This document shows, in pieces, positions 33,175 to 42,310 of a stretch of DNA of 64,000 bases. A model generated the notes under the pieces. That model had not been told where the DNA came from and did not search any database. It saw nothing but the letters and a program-made list of their open reading frames with translations. Made by a program: the position numbers and the translations under genes. Positions within the stretch are counted from its first letter, which is position 1. The number at the start of each line of letters is the position of its first letter. Origin of the DNA: Hydrogenoanaerobacterium saccharovorans (lineage in GTDB: Bacteria > Bacillota > Clostridia > Oscillospirales > Ruminococcaceae); the NCBI RefSeq assembly GCF_016901815.1, contig NZ_JACSNR010000005.1, forward strand, positions 1 through 64,000, given 5' to 3'.

Positions 33175-35400
33175 TCAGTGCTTGGGGTAGAGATGGGTGC
33201 GTTCGTCCTTGATGACACCCTGCCAGTTCAGTCCGTAGGCATAGCCATAGGCATGGCCTTCGCTGTCCACATAGACTTCGTAGTCAAAGGGCTTGTCCTC
33301 ACAGTGGGTCTCCACTGTTTCCATGCTGGCGGGCAGTTCCACCGGAAGCAGCGCCGAGGGTTCGGCCTTGCCGCAGATGAGATCCAGCAGCACCTGCTTC
33401 TGGACGCCGAAGTCGATGAGGATGGCGTCAGCAGCCGGCTCCAGCTCCGAGAGCACGGTGGGATTGTGCATCCGCAGGCAGACAATCACCGGTTTATCCC
33501 CCATGGCGGCCCGGGTGTCCAGCACCAGATCGAGATCCGCTTCATTGGCGGCAGTGCCGGTCTTGCCCCGGTAACTCCGGTCGGTGAAGTCCTCCCGGAA
33601 GTCACCGCCGGCAATGCTGGGCTGACGGGCGGTGTTGGCCTGATAGGGACGGTACTGCAGGGTGATGGGCAGGTAGCCGTTGCCGCCGGCTGCGGCTTCC
33701 TCACCGGAATAGCCGCCGTCGGTGATGGGGCTTTCGATAAAGACAATCGCCAGATCGGCTTCCTCCGGGGTATCGGCCCACTGGAAGTACTGCTCTGCCA
33801 GCGAGCGCTCCACCGGATGGACAGTCGTCTCCGGGCTCATGCCCCGGAAGAAGTTCTTATGGGGCTGGATGGTGCGGTCGGGGATATAGACCTTCTTCCC
33901 GCAGGCAGCGGGCAGCACTGAACGGTTCTTCACCAGCACCACCGACTGGAGCTGGGCCTCATATCCTGCCTTGGCGAACGCCTCACAGCCCACCACAGCT
34001 TCGCTTTCGGCGGGGTCGAGGTAGGGGTTCTCAAACAGGCCGCACCGGAAGATGTTCTTGAGCAGCCGCACAGCAGAGCGCTCCATCCGGGCACGCATGA
34101 CCGGTTCGCCATACTTTTCGCAGCCCAGGCGGTAGGCTTCCAGGATCGGGCGGATGTCGCTGTTGCCGCCGAACTGATCCACGCCGTTTTCGATGGCGAG
34201 CAGATGCCGTTCCGCCTCAGTGAGCGACTCCACGCCGAAGCAGTGGCTGCACAGGGCGTCCATTTCGGGGGCGGGGTCCCGGGTCACGCCCCAGTCGGTG
34301 CAGACAATGCCGTCATATTCATAGGTGCCCCGGAGCAGGTCTTTGATGAGGTACTCACTGTACGCATTGCCCACATTCTTTCCGTTTTTGATGTCCCGTT
34401 CCCAGGATACGGTGTAATAGGGCATGATCGCCGATACACTGCCGGTGGGGCCGTTCAGCCGGAAGGCGCCCTCGGTAAAGGGCTTCAGATGGCTCTGGAA
34501 GCTGTCGCCGGGATAGACCGCATACTTGCCGAAGGCATAGTGGGCGTCCCGTCCTGCCTCGCAGGGGCCGCCGCCGGGCCAGTGCTTTGCCATGGCGCAG
34601 ACACTCTCCCGTCCCCAGCCATCAGCAGTGCCCGGGGTGGTCTGCAGGCCGTCGCAGTAGAGCCGGGCCAGATCGGTCACCTGGTCGGGATGGGTGCCGA
34701 AGGTGTCCTCAAAGCGCATCCAGCGGGGTTCGGTGGCAAGATCGATCTGCGGGGAGAGGGCGGTGGTGATGCCCAGTGCCCGGTATTCCTTCGCGATGGT
34801 TTCACCGAACTGCCGGCACACCTCCGGGGAGAAGGTGGCGGCAATGCCCAGTCCTTCGGGCCACTTGGATACATCGTTGGCACCGCTCTTGAACTCGGCC
34901 TTTGCCTTGGAAGCGCCGTGCCGGGGGTCACTGGACACATTCACCGGAATGCCCCAGGGCAGTTCCTCCTCTGCCTGCTGGATAGCATTGCTCCATCGGG
35001 CGGCAATGCCGGCGCTCTCCAGCTTCATCACCAGCACATGGCGGATGTGGTCCTGTTCCAGGAAGGCCTTCTGCTGGTCGGTGAGTGCCCATCTCTCCAG
35101 GCCGCTCTCGGGGAAGGGCTTGCCGTTGTAGCTGCCCTGGAAGGGGTCACCCGGCAGGGTGGGGATCATCTGATGGGGCGAATACATCATCAGTCCGGCA
35201 ATCTCCTCGATGCTCAGACGGGCAGCAAGATCCTCCGCCCGGATCTGGGCCGGCAGACGCCAGTCCTCATAGGGGAGCAGCTGTCCAGTGCGGGCCAGAT
35301 CCTTGAAGAACAGGCCGTCCTGTTCCAGGATCGGAGCGGAAACGGTCCCGAGGACAGGGCCATCGGGATTCTGATAGAGCCTGAACGAATTCTGCGGCAT
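33175..35400 (-). CDS. Glycoside hydrolase family 3 protein
   Basis: A 741-residue beta-glycosidase-like protein without a signal peptide, so cytoplasmic. The N-terminal TIM barrel shows VNVSSDPRHGASKAK, ALSPQIDLATEPRW and CAMAKHWPGGGPCEAGRD; the nucleophile region is YDGIVCTDWGVT (candidate Asp in CTDWG). The C-terminal alpha/beta domain has VVLVKNRSVLPA and DLAIVFIESP. ATG 35400 has GGAGG at 35411-35415; a longer in-frame reading upstream has no site. Family 3 enzymes hydrolyse beta-glucosides, beta-xylosides or N-acetylglucosaminides; which one is not clear. Confidence 0.92.
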   Translation of the reverse strand: MPQNSFRLYQNPDGPVLGTVSAPILEQDGLFFKDLARTGQLLPYEDWRLPAQIRAEDLAARLSIEEIAGLMMYSPHQMIPTLPGDPFQGSYNGKPFPESGLERWALTDQQKAFLEQDHIRHVLVMKLESAGIAARWSNAIQQAEEELPWGIPVNVSSDPRHGASKAKAEFKSGANDVSKWPEGLGIAATFSPEVCRQFGETIAKEYRALGITTALSPQIDLATEPRWMRFEDTFGTHPDQVTDLARLYCDGLQTTPGTADGWGRESVCAMAKHWPGGGPCEAGRDAHYAFGKYAVYPGDSFQSHLKPFTEGAFRLNGPTGSVSAIMPYYTVSWERDIKNGKNVGNAYSEYLIKDLLRGTYEYDGIVCTDWGVTRDPAPEMDALCSHCFGVESLTEAERHLLAIENGVDQFGGNSDIRPILEAYRLGCEKYGEPVMRARMERSAVRLLKNIFRCGLFENPYLDPAESEAVVGCEAFAKAGYEAQLQSVVLVKNRSVLPAACGKKVYIPDRTIQPHKNFFRGMSPETTVHPVERSLAEQYFQWADTPEEADLAIVFIESPITDGGYSGEEAAAGGNGYLPITLQYRPYQANTARQPSIAGGDFREDFTDRSYRGKTGTAANEADLDLVLDTRAAMGDKPVIVCLRMHNPTVLSELEPAADAILIDFGVQKQVLLDLICGKAEPSALLPVELPASMETVETHCEDKPFDYEVYVDSEGHAYGYAYGLNWQGVIKDERTHLYPKH

Positions 35401-35448
35401 AGATTGTGTTCCTCCTTTTGGGGTGGATAATAAAGGCTTCTGAAAGAA

Positions 35449-35478
35449 AGTATAGCACAGAACCGGACACCCGCTCAA
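35449..35478 (-). promoter_or_regulatory. Promoter of the GH3 gene
   Basis: Minus strand: TTGAGC (35473-35478), an 18-base spacer and TATACT (35449-35454). Confidence 0.75.
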
Positions 35479-35492
35479 GAATTCCGGCACAG

Positions 35493-35528
35493 AAAAAGTC
35501 CCCCGACAGCATCAGACTGTCGGGGGAC
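35493..35528 (-). terminator. Terminator of the polyamine operon
   Basis: GTCCCCCGACAG / CTGTCGGGGGAC stem. On the minus strand it is followed by TTTTT (35493-35497), 27 bases after potD. Confidence 0.93.
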
Positions 35529-35554
35529 CTGGGAAAATCCGGTTGATTCAGGGG

Positions 35555-36646
35555 TTATGCCTTGGAAGCCTTGACCTTGATCCACAGCTCCGAGAGAATC
35601 TTCTTCAGAGTCTGGTTGTCGTGGAAGACCTCGTCCTTCTCATAGCCGGAACGGGGCAGGTAAGCTTCGTTGTTCTCGTAGTAGCCGCCCTCACCGCTCA
35701 GGGTGTCCAGAACTTCCTGGTTGGAGGAAGCATAGCCTACATATTCCGAGTTGCCATAGGAGGCATCATAGCTCAGCACATAGTTGATGAACTCATGAGC
35801 CAGAGCCGGGTTCTCAGCGTTGGCGGGGATTACCATGGCATCGCTCCACAGGTTGGTGCCTTCAGTGGGCATCCAGTAGCTCATGTCCTCATTGGTGTCC
35901 AGCACATAGGCAGCATCGCCCGAGTACATCACAGCAATGTCCTTGTTGCCGTTTGCCATGCCGTCGATGACCTCATCGGTTACATAGACAGGCTCCATGG
36001 TGTTGTTCATCTCCAGCAGCCACTCATAGGCAGCCTGGATCTCGTCCTCGTTCTCGGTGTTCATCGAGTAGCCCAGAGCCTTGAATGCGGTCATGAAGGC
36101 ATCACGCTCCGAGTCGTACATGTAGATGTGACCGGCATACTTGGTATCCTTGAGGATATTCCAGCCCTCAGCCTCTACATCAGCGGGATCTACATTGTTG
36201 TGGTTGTAAACGATACCCACATTGCCCCAGAAGTAGGGAACCGAGTAGGTGTTGTCCGGGTCATAGGGGAGGTTCTTGACGCCTTCAGCCAGGTTTGCGA
36301 TGTTGGGGATCTTGGAGAGATCCAGCTCCTGGAGCATACCTTCACTGATCAGGCGCTCGATCATATAATCCGAGGGAACCAGCACATCATAGGAATCGCC
36401 GCCCTGGAGCTTGGTGTACATCATCTCGTTGGAATCGAAGTACTCCACGATAACCTTGACACCGAATTCCTTTTCGAAATCCGAGATCAGATTTTCGCCC
36501 ATATACTCGCCCCAGTTATAGAGCTTGAGGGTGTCGGAACCGTACTTGGCTACGGCATCTTCGGTGCTGCCGCCGTTGTCGCTGCTGCAGCCGGTAGCGG
36601 CAAACAGCATGGCACCAGCCAGCATCATGGCAATCAGTTTTTTCAT
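35555..36646 (-). CDS. potD: Spermidine/putrescine-binding lipoprotein PotD
   Basis: A 363-residue substrate-binding lipoprotein. The lipobox is FAATGC. LKLYNWGEYMGENLI, VPSDYMIERLI, SVPYFWGNVGIVYN and a late EFINYVL helix are PotD-like. It captures polyamines outside the membrane for PotBC. It is the last gene of the operon and overlaps potC by 4 bases. Confidence 0.95.
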   Translation of the reverse strand: MKKLIAMMLAGAMLFAATGCSSDNGGSTEDAVAKYGSDTLKLYNWGEYMGENLISDFEKEFGVKVIVEYFDSNEMMYTKLQGGDSYDVLVPSDYMIERLISEGMLQELDLSKIPNIANLAEGVKNLPYDPDNTYSVPYFWGNVGIVYNHNNVDPADVEAEGWNILKDTKYAGHIYMYDSERDAFMTAFKALGYSMNTENEDEIQAAYEWLLEMNNTMEPVYVTDEVIDGMANGNKDIAVMYSGDAAYVLDTNEDMSYWMPTEGTNLWSDAMVIPANAENPALAHEFINYVLSYDASYGNSEYVGYASSNQEVLDTLSGEGGYYENNEAYLPRSGYEKDEVFHDNQTLKKILSELWIKVKASKA

Positions 36647-37437
36647 GCTTTTGTTCTCCTTTTTTCTTTGATAATCGGTACTACATTCACAATGATCAGC
36701 ACAACCGTAATCAGTGCGATGACCAGGGTGGACAGGGCATTGATGGACGGATTCACACGCTTGCTCATGGTGTAGACCAGAATGGATATATTGTTTACAC
36801 CATTGCCGGTGACAAAGTAGGAAATTACAAAGTCATCGAAGCTCATGGTGAAAGCAATCAGCGCACCGGAAACGATACCCGGCATGATCTGCGGCACAAT
36901 GACCTTGGTCAGGGCCTGCAGCGGAGTAGCACCCAGATCCAGGGCGGCATCGGCGAGGTTGGGGTCCAGGGACCGCAGCTTCGGGGTGACCGACAGGATC
37001 ACATAGGGGGTACAGAACATGATATGGGCCAGCAGCATGGTAGTCAGGCCCTTGTTGACGCCCAGAGAGCTGAAGAACATCAGCAGTCCGATGGCGGTGA
37101 CGATCTCCGGGTTCATCACCGGGAGGTTGTTGACCTGTTCCACCACATTGCGCAGCAGCTTGCGGGAACGGGAGAGACCGATGGCAGCCAGGGTGCCCAC
37201 GATGGTGGAGACGATGGTAGCCACCACAGCCACAAAAATGGTATAGCCCACCGCTTCCATCATGGTACGGTCAGAGAACATCTTCTCATACCACTGGAGG
37301 GAGAAGCCGCTGAAGTGGGTAAGGGAGCGGGAATCGTTGAAGGAAAAGACAACGATATAGATAATGGGCAGATAGAAGAACAGGACCGTCAGGCCCAGCA
37401 GGAGCTTGGAAGCCAGGGAATGTTTTTGTTTCTGCAT
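36643..37437 (-). CDS. potC: Polyamine ABC transporter permease PotC
   Basis: A 264-residue membrane permease with about six helices. The EAA loop is DAALDLGATPLQALTKVIVP. The start KLLLGLTVLFFYLPIIYIVV and RVNPSINALSTLV near the end are typical of PotC. It lies four bases after potB and overlaps potD. Confidence 0.95.
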   Translation of the reverse strand: MQKQKHSLASKLLLGLTVLFFYLPIIYIVVFSFNDSRSLTHFSGFSLQWYEKMFSDRTMMEAVGYTIFVAVVATIVSTIVGTLAAIGLSRSRKLLRNVVEQVNNLPVMNPEIVTAIGLLMFFSSLGVNKGLTTMLLAHIMFCTPYVILSVTPKLRSLDPNLADAALDLGATPLQALTKVIVPQIMPGIVSGALIAFTMSFDDFVISYFVTGNGVNNISILVYTMSKRVNPSINALSTLVIALITVVLIIVNVVPIIKEKRRTKA

Positions 37438-37441
37438 ATGC

Positions 37442-38281
37442 TCAGTCCTCCTTTCCGCGGGCAGCGGGGTCGGTATCCACCTTGCGGGTGATATACATGG
37501 AAATCATGATGATGACCGCCATAATCAGCGAGATGGCACTGCCGAAGTTCCAGTCGCCGCTGGTGAGGAACTGGGTTTCGATGACATTGCCGATGAGCAC
37601 ATACTGACCGCCGCCCAGCAGCTTGGGGATAAAGAAGCTGGATACTGCCGGCAGGAACACCAGGGTGATGCCGCTGAGGACACCGGGCAGGCTCAGCGGG
37701 AGGGTGACCCGCAGGAAGCTCTGCACCTTGTTGGCGCCCAGATCGGCTGCGGCCTCCAGATAGCTCTTGTCCATCTTGGTGAGGGAGGTATGGATCTGCA
37801 GGATCATGAACGGGATAAAGTTGTAGACCATACCCAGCACCACAGCGAAGGTGGTGTACATCATCTTGAACGGCCCGATGCCGAACGGCCCCAGCAGGCT
37901 GTTGATGAGGCCGCCGTCCTGAAGGATACCCACCCAGGCGTAGGTGCGCACCATCATATTGATCCAGGTGGGCATGGTGATCACCAGTACCCAGAACATA
38001 TTGCTCTTTTCCGAGCGCTGGGCAATGGCATAGGCGATGGGATAGCCCACCAGCACACAGATGATGGTGGTGATCACCGCAATGAACAGCGAACGCCACA
38101 GCACATCCAGAAAGACCTGGTCACTGAAGAACCGGGCGAAGTTATCGAGGGTAAAGCGAATGGTAGTGACATCGTTGCCGGCGGTGGTGAAGGCATAGAG
38201 CACGATCATCAGCATGGGGGCTACGATCATCACAGCGATCCACGCCACATAGGGGTAGACCATATTGCGGAATTGTTTCAT
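37442..38281 (-). CDS. potB: Polyamine ABC transporter permease PotB
   Basis: A 279-residue permease with about six helices. The EAA loop is EAAADLGANKVQSFLRVTLP. WVLVITMPTWINMMVRTYAW is the PotB signature. It forms the channel with PotC and is energised by PotA. GGGGGCGTGACC lies ahead of the ATG, 13 bases after potA. Confidence 0.95.
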   Translation of the reverse strand: MKQFRNMVYPYVAWIAVMIVAPMLMIVLYAFTTAGNDVTTIRFTLDNFARFFSDQVFLDVLWRSLFIAVITTIICVLVGYPIAYAIAQRSEKSNMFWVLVITMPTWINMMVRTYAWVGILQDGGLINSLLGPFGIGPFKMMYTTFAVVLGMVYNFIPFMILQIHTSLTKMDKSYLEAAADLGANKVQSFLRVTLPLSLPGVLSGITLVFLPAVSSFFIPKLLGGGQYVLIGNVIETQFLTSGDWNFGSAISLIMAVIIMISMYITRKVDTDPAARGKED

Positions 38282-38294
38282 CGGTCACGCCCCC

Positions 38295-39863
38295 TTAGTT
38301 CTTGGACATGATGTGGATATCCTCCGGCTGGAAGGAAAGTCCCACGATGTCGCCCACCTCATACTTGTCGGTGGTGTCCACCTTGTATTCATAACCCTCG
38401 GTGGAGAAGGTCACATCATAGACGCCGGGAGTGATGGTCTCGGGATCGAAGTCATAGTGGACATTGGTGATCTCCACAGCCTTGCCGTCCTCCAGGCTCC
38501 AGGCCGAGGCATTGGCCCAGGTCTTGAGGTCGGTATCCAGAGCGATGGATTCGGTGATCTCATCGGCGTTCTTGAAGAAGTTCACCGCGAAGATCTCCTC
38601 TTCGTACTCCTTGTTGGCAACACGGTTTTCGTCCTTGACGATCATGTTGACAGTGACCGAGGTGCCGGCTGCGGTGGAGAAGGTAACCGGATAGGTACCG
38701 TTTTCCTTCTTGATCTGGTAGACCACATCCTTGATGGATACGAATTCATCGGTGTCGGGGTTCCAGGCCTGGGCGTCGGCACGGGCAATGATGGTGGCGG
38801 CATCCAGCTCATCCACGTCGGCGGTGTCCAGATAGAAGTCGTTGGCGGACATCTTCTCATTGGCCTCGGCATTGAAGACCGGCTTGCCGTTCTTTACCAC
38901 CATCTTGACGGTGATGGCGGTACCCAGCTTGGTCTCCACCACGGTTTCGTAGTGAACGCCCTTGAACAGTACGCTCTTGACAATGCCCCGGAGCTTCCCT
39001 TCGGTGCGGGGAACGATGTCCAGGTCCTCGGGACGGATTACCACATCCACTGCCTCATTCTTGTCAAATCCGAAGTCCACACAGTCAAAGACCTTGTCCT
39101 CAAACATGACCTTGTAGTCCTCGAGCATGACGCCGTCAATGATGTTGCTCTCGCCGATGAAGTTGGCTACATACTCGTTGACGGGTTCGTTGTAGATGTC
39201 GGTGGGGGAGCCGATCTGCTGGATCTCGCCCTCCTTCATAACGACGATCTTGTCCGACATGGTCAGGGCCTCTTCCTGGTCGTGGGTTACAAAGATGAAG
39301 GTGATGCCCACTTCCTGCTGGATGCGCTTGAGCTCATGCTGCATCTCCTGACGCAGCTTGTGGTCCAGGGCGCCCAGAGGTTCGTCCAGCAGCAGGACGC
39401 TCGGCTCATTGACCAGCGCACGGGCAATGGCGACACGCTGCTGCTGACCGCCGCTCATCTCGGTGACATTGCGGTCGGCATAGTCCTCCAGGTTCACCAG
39501 CTTGAGCATACGCATTACCTTCTGCTCGATGATGTCCTTGGGTTCCTTCTTGATCTTCAGGCCGAAGGCAATGTTGTTGTATACATTCATGTGGGGGAAC
39601 AGGGCGTATTTCTGGAATACGGTGTTGATCTCCCGCTTGTAGGGCGGTACCTTGCTGATATCCTGTCCATCGAAGAGCACATGGCCTTCGGTGGGTTCCA
39701 GGAAGCCGCCGAGAATACGCAGAAGGGTGGTTTTGCCGCAGCCGCTGGGGCCCAGCAGGGTGACAAACTCATTTTCATAAATATCCAGGCTGACACCCTT
39801 GAGTACCAGCTTTCCGTCAAATTCCTTGACGATGTTCTTGAATTCGATCAGCTTCTTTTCCAT
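38295..39863 (-). CDS. potA: Polyamine ABC transporter ATPase PotA with extra beta-domain insert
   Basis: A 522-residue protein, about 150-170 residues longer than usual PotA. The ABC domain is complete: Walker [11 protein letters not shown] (about 38-46), Q-loop FQKYALFPH, signature [15 protein letters not shown] (136-150), Walker B VLLLDEP, switch His VTHD. After residue about 270 comes a TOBE domain that is interrupted at about 315-495 by two similar units with [18 protein letters not shown]-like and [15 protein letters not shown] strands, resembling extracellular Ig-like repeats. The last TOBE strand ([13 protein letters not shown]) then resumes. ATG 39863 follows AAGGAG at 39871-39876. 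Confidence 0.93.
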   Translation of the reverse strand: MEKKLIEFKNIVKEFDGKLVLKGVSLDIYENEFVTLLGPSGCGKTTLLRILGGFLEPTEGHVLFDGQDISKVPPYKREINTVFQKYALFPHMNVYNNIAFGLKIKKEPKDIIEQKVMRMLKLVNLEDYADRNVTEMSGGQQQRVAIARALVNEPSVLLLDEPLGALDHKLRQEMQHELKRIQQEVGITFIFVTHDQEEALTMSDKIVVMKEGEIQQIGSPTDIYNEPVNEYVANFIGESNIIDGVMLEDYKVMFEDKVFDCVDFGFDKNEAVDVVIRPEDLDIVPRTEGKLRGIVKSVLFKGVHYETVVETKLGTAITVKMVVKNGKPVFNAEANEKMSANDFYLDTADVDELDAATIIARADAQAWNPDTDEFVSIKDVVYQIKKENGTYPVTFSTAAGTSVTVNMIVKDENRVANKEYEEEIFAVNFFKNADEITESIALDTDLKTWANASAWSLEDGKAVEITNVHYDFDPETITPGVYDVTFSTEGYEYKVDTTDKYEVGDIVGLSFQPEDIHIMSKN

Positions 39864-39910
39864 ACAGAAAGAGGCTCCTTTCTTTTTCCGCAGTCAGGAT
39901 AACAGTCCGC

Positions 39911-40444
39911 TCAGAACAGAGGCGGGGTGGAGATCCACAGCACTTTGGCAGTGGTTTTCTTTTCATTTTTAAGGTAGTGGCGGTTCTTTCCCGAGAGATA
40001 GAAGGTCTCACCCTTGTGCAGGGTATAGCTCTTTTCCCCGGAGATCAGCACCACCGAACCTTCGATGATATAGCCGAACTCCTCACCGCTGTGGGGGTCC
40101 ATGGCAAAGGATTCCCCGCCCTGGGGCAGTTCCAGCAGAATGGGTTCCATCTCATTTTTCTGGGTATTGGGCACGATCCAGTTCACCGTGCAGTGATCCC
40201 GTTCATCCACAAAGAAATCCCGTTTGCGGAAGACGATGCGCTCCTCCTTGTCCTCCTTGAAGAATTCGGACAGGCTGGTGCCCAGCGCCTCTACAATATC
40301 GTTGAGGGTGGCAATGGACGGGGAAGTGAGGTTGCGTTCCGTCTGGGAGAGAAAGCCCTTGGTCAGCTCGCTTCGGCTGGCCAGCTCTTCCAGGGTCAGC
40401 CCCTTCTGGATGCGGAGCTGCTTGATTTTATGGCCGATATCCAA
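39911..40444 (-). CDS. XRE-cupin regulator of the polyamine operon
   Basis: A 177-residue PuuR-like protein. An N-terminal helix-turn-helix (IGHKIKQLRIQKGLTLEELA, then KGFLSQTERNLTSPSIATL) is followed by a C-terminal cupin (HSGEEFGYIIEGSVVLISGE, HKGETFYLSGKNRHYLKN). TTG 40444 is preferred; GAGGCG lies 5-6 bases upstream, and the 25-codon longer reading crosses the -10 region. It is the first gene before potA with a 47-base gap, so it probably autoregulates and controls polyamine uptake. The cupin likely senses a polyamine or related ligand (inference). Confidence 0.88.
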   Translation of the reverse strand: MDIGHKIKQLRIQKGLTLEELASRSELTKGFLSQTERNLTSPSIATLNDIVEALGTSLSEFFKEDKEERIVFRKRDFFVDERDHCTVNWIVPNTQKNEMEPILLELPQGGESFAMDPHSGEEFGYIIEGSVVLISGEKSYTLHKGETFYLSGKNRHYLKNEKKTTAKVLWISTPPLF

Positions 40445-40493
40445 ATTGACGCCTCGCTTTCTGTGTGCAGTAATATTAAACCGCAAAGTTATT

Positions 40494-40560
40494 TTTACTA
40501 AACCGAGAATATTATACAATATTTTGCCGGAAAATCAATAGTTGGTAAACTAAAAGTTTA
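40494..40560 (-). promoter_or_regulatory. Promoter and operator-like repeats of the pot operon
   Basis: Minus-strand promoter: TTGATT (40533-40538), a 16-base spacer and TATAAT (40511-40516). A palindrome TAAACT-AAA-AGTTTA lies at 40546-40560 just upstream of the -35, with further GTTTA/TAAAC half-sites at 40555-40566 and 40494-40504. These are the natural binding sites for the XRE-cupin protein (inference). Confidence 0.65.
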
Positions 40561-40566
40561 ATAAAC

Positions 40567-40903
40567 CGAACATTTTTCCAAAATGCAATAAAATCTGCCG
40601 CGCAGGGGCCTGCCTTTGTGGGTTTTGCTGACAAAAACTGCTGTTTTGTGCAGGATCTTCCGGAATGCTCCGGGACGCAGGAAAATCGGCAGGTGAATTT
40701 TATGTTTAATATAAGTAAATTTCCCCGCGCGAAAGCGGGTCATGCGTTCCGGCGGGGTGAAAACCGGTTTCCGGACAGGCGCCGGAACCGGAAACCGGCC
40801 CGGCCCGGAGAGTTACGGGTGGGAAAACTGTACAAGAAGCCTGTGTAAAATCCGCGGGTGTTTTCAAAATAGTCATATAATTTACAGTTTTTTCACCTTC
40901 GCC
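40567..40903. other. Divergent intergenic stretch, no gene seen
   Basis: It lies between the pot operon and the BMP transporter promoter. An 11-bp inverted repeat CCGGTTTCCGG (40764-40774) / CCGGAAACCGG (40788-40798) is present. A 49-codon basic reading frame from 40702 has an AGGTG upstream but no other support. I make no gene call. Confidence 0.5.
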
Positions 40904-40932
40904 TTGACGAGGCGCATCGGGCAGTGTAGAAT
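40904..40932 (+). promoter_or_regulatory. Promoter of the BMP nucleoside transporter operon
   Basis: TTGACG (40904-40909), a 17-base spacer and TAGAAT (40927-40932). Confidence 0.8.
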
Positions 40933-40944
40933 AAAGGTGTAAAA

Positions 40945-40997
40945 GCTATCCAGAGTGGGAAAGAACAGGGTTTCTTATTTCGGGTAGCGTTTTTATT
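40945..40997 (+). promoter_or_regulatory. Leader terminator/attenuator before the BMP operon
   Basis: GCTATCC (40945-40951) pairs with GGGTAGC (40982-40988), followed by GTTTTTATTTT. It starts about 13 bases after the promoter -10 and precedes the first gene by 60 bases, as expected for premature-termination control. No known riboswitch class is recognised. Confidence 0.6.
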
Positions 40998-41059
40998 TTC
41001 ATCCGGGCCGCTCCGGACTATGGGCGGCAGGTCAAACAAAAGACAGGAGGCAATCACAG

Positions 41060-42229
41060 ATGAAAAGAAGAATCCTGAGTGCGCTCATGGCTCTGGCCAT
41101 GGTCGCAGGCCTGATGACAGGCTGTTCTGCTCCGGCTGCCGGCGATAACTCCAGCAGCGAGGGCACCAGCCAGGCAGAGCTCGCTCCCGTTTCCAAGGAC
41201 GAGATCAAGGTAGGCTTTGTTTACATCTCCGACTCCAGCGATATGGGTTACACCTACAACCATGAGCTGGGCACCAAGGAGATGCAGGAAGCCCTGGGCT
41301 TGCGTGACGATCAGATCATCAGCAAGTACAATGTTCCCGAGGGTGCTGAGTGCGATACCGCTCTGCGGGAGCTGGCTGAATCGGGCTGCAACATCATCTT
41401 CGCAACCAGCTTCGGCTATGAGGACTATGTCAAGGAAGTAGCAGCTGAGTATCCCAACATCCAGTTCTGCCACGCAACCGGTTATCAGGCAGCTTCGTCG
41501 GGTCTCTCCAACTTCCACAACTACTTCGCTTCCATCTATGAAGCCCGTTACCTGGCTGGTATCGCTGCCGGCCTCAAGACCGAGACCAACAAGCTCGGCT
41601 ATGTGGCGGCTTACCCGTTCGCCGAGGTGATCAGCGGCTACACTGCTTTCTATCTGGGCGCCAAGAGCGTCAACCCGGATGTGACCATGGAGATCATGTA
41701 CACCAACTCCTGGAATGATCCCACTGTGGAATCCCAGGTTGCCAAGGCTCTGATCGACCGGGGCTGCGACGTGATTTCCCAGCATTCTGACTCCACTGCT
41801 CCCGCCACCACCGCTGAGGAAAATGGCGTATGGCAGGTAGGCTACAACAACGATATGATCGAGGCAGCTCCTGAGGCTTCCCTGATCTCTGCCCGGATCG
41901 ACTGGGGCATCTATGTAACCGAGGCTGTTCAGCATGTGATCGACGGTACTGAGATCCCCACCGACTGGTGCAAGGGTTATGCAGACGGCGCAGTTTACCT
42001 GTCGCCCCTGAACACCAACATTGCCGCAGAGGGTACTCAGGAGGCTATTGATGCCGCCATCGAGCAGCTCAAGGCTGGAGAACTGCATGTCTTTGCAGGC
42101 CCGCTGACCGGCGTAAGCCCGGATGGCCAGACCATCGAGATCCCCGAGGGTGACTACTACCACGAGCAGGAAGAGCAGTCCGCTCCGTCCTGGCAGTACA
42201 TTGTAGAAGGCTGCACCGCTGTCGAGTAA
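41060..42229 (+). CDS. BMP-family nucleoside-binding lipoprotein
   Basis: A 389-residue basic-membrane-protein (PnrA/TmpC-like) binding lipoprotein. The lipobox is LMTGC (Cys 22). KVGFVYISDSSDMGYTYNHE, FATSFGYEDYV, HATGY and YLAGIAAGLKTETNKLGYVAA are typical of the BMP family, whose members bind purine nucleosides for ABC import. AGGAGG precedes the ATG. It heads an operon with a double-ATPase and two permeases, matching the B. subtilis nucleoside importer layout. Confidence 0.93.
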   Translation: MKRRILSALMALAMVAGLMTGCSAPAAGDNSSSEGTSQAELAPVSKDEIKVGFVYISDSSDMGYTYNHELGTKEMQEALGLRDDQIISKYNVPEGAECDTALRELAESGCNIIFATSFGYEDYVKEVAAEYPNIQFCHATGYQAASSGLSNFHNYFASIYEARYLAGIAAGLKTETNKLGYVAAYPFAEVISGYTAFYLGAKSVNPDVTMEIMYTNSWNDPTVESQVAKALIDRGCDVISQHSDSTAPATTAEENGVWQVGYNNDMIEAAPEASLISARIDWGIYVTEAVQHVIDGTEIPTDWCKGYADGAVYLSPLNTNIAAEGTQEAIDAAIEQLKAGELHVFAGPLTGVSPDGQTIEIPEGDYYHEQEEQSAPSWQYIVEGCTAVE

Positions 42230-42245
42230 ATCCCATACACACAGA

Positions 42246-42283
42246 ACAAAGCCGTTCTTTGTAAGAAAGGACGGCTTTGTTTT
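42246..42283 (+). terminator. Intra-operon terminator after the binding protein
   Basis: ACAAAGCCGT / ACGGCTTTGT stem followed by TTTT. The weak T run suggests partial termination, giving more binding protein than membrane components. Confidence 0.75.
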
Positions 42284-42310
42284 CAGTCAGGCAGAAAAAG
42301 GAGGAGAGCC

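Noticed and set aside
40702-40848. 49-codon basic frame in the divergent intergenic region
   Set aside because: AGGTG lies upstream, but codon use is unlike its neighbours, no promoter is evident, and an inverted repeat runs through it.
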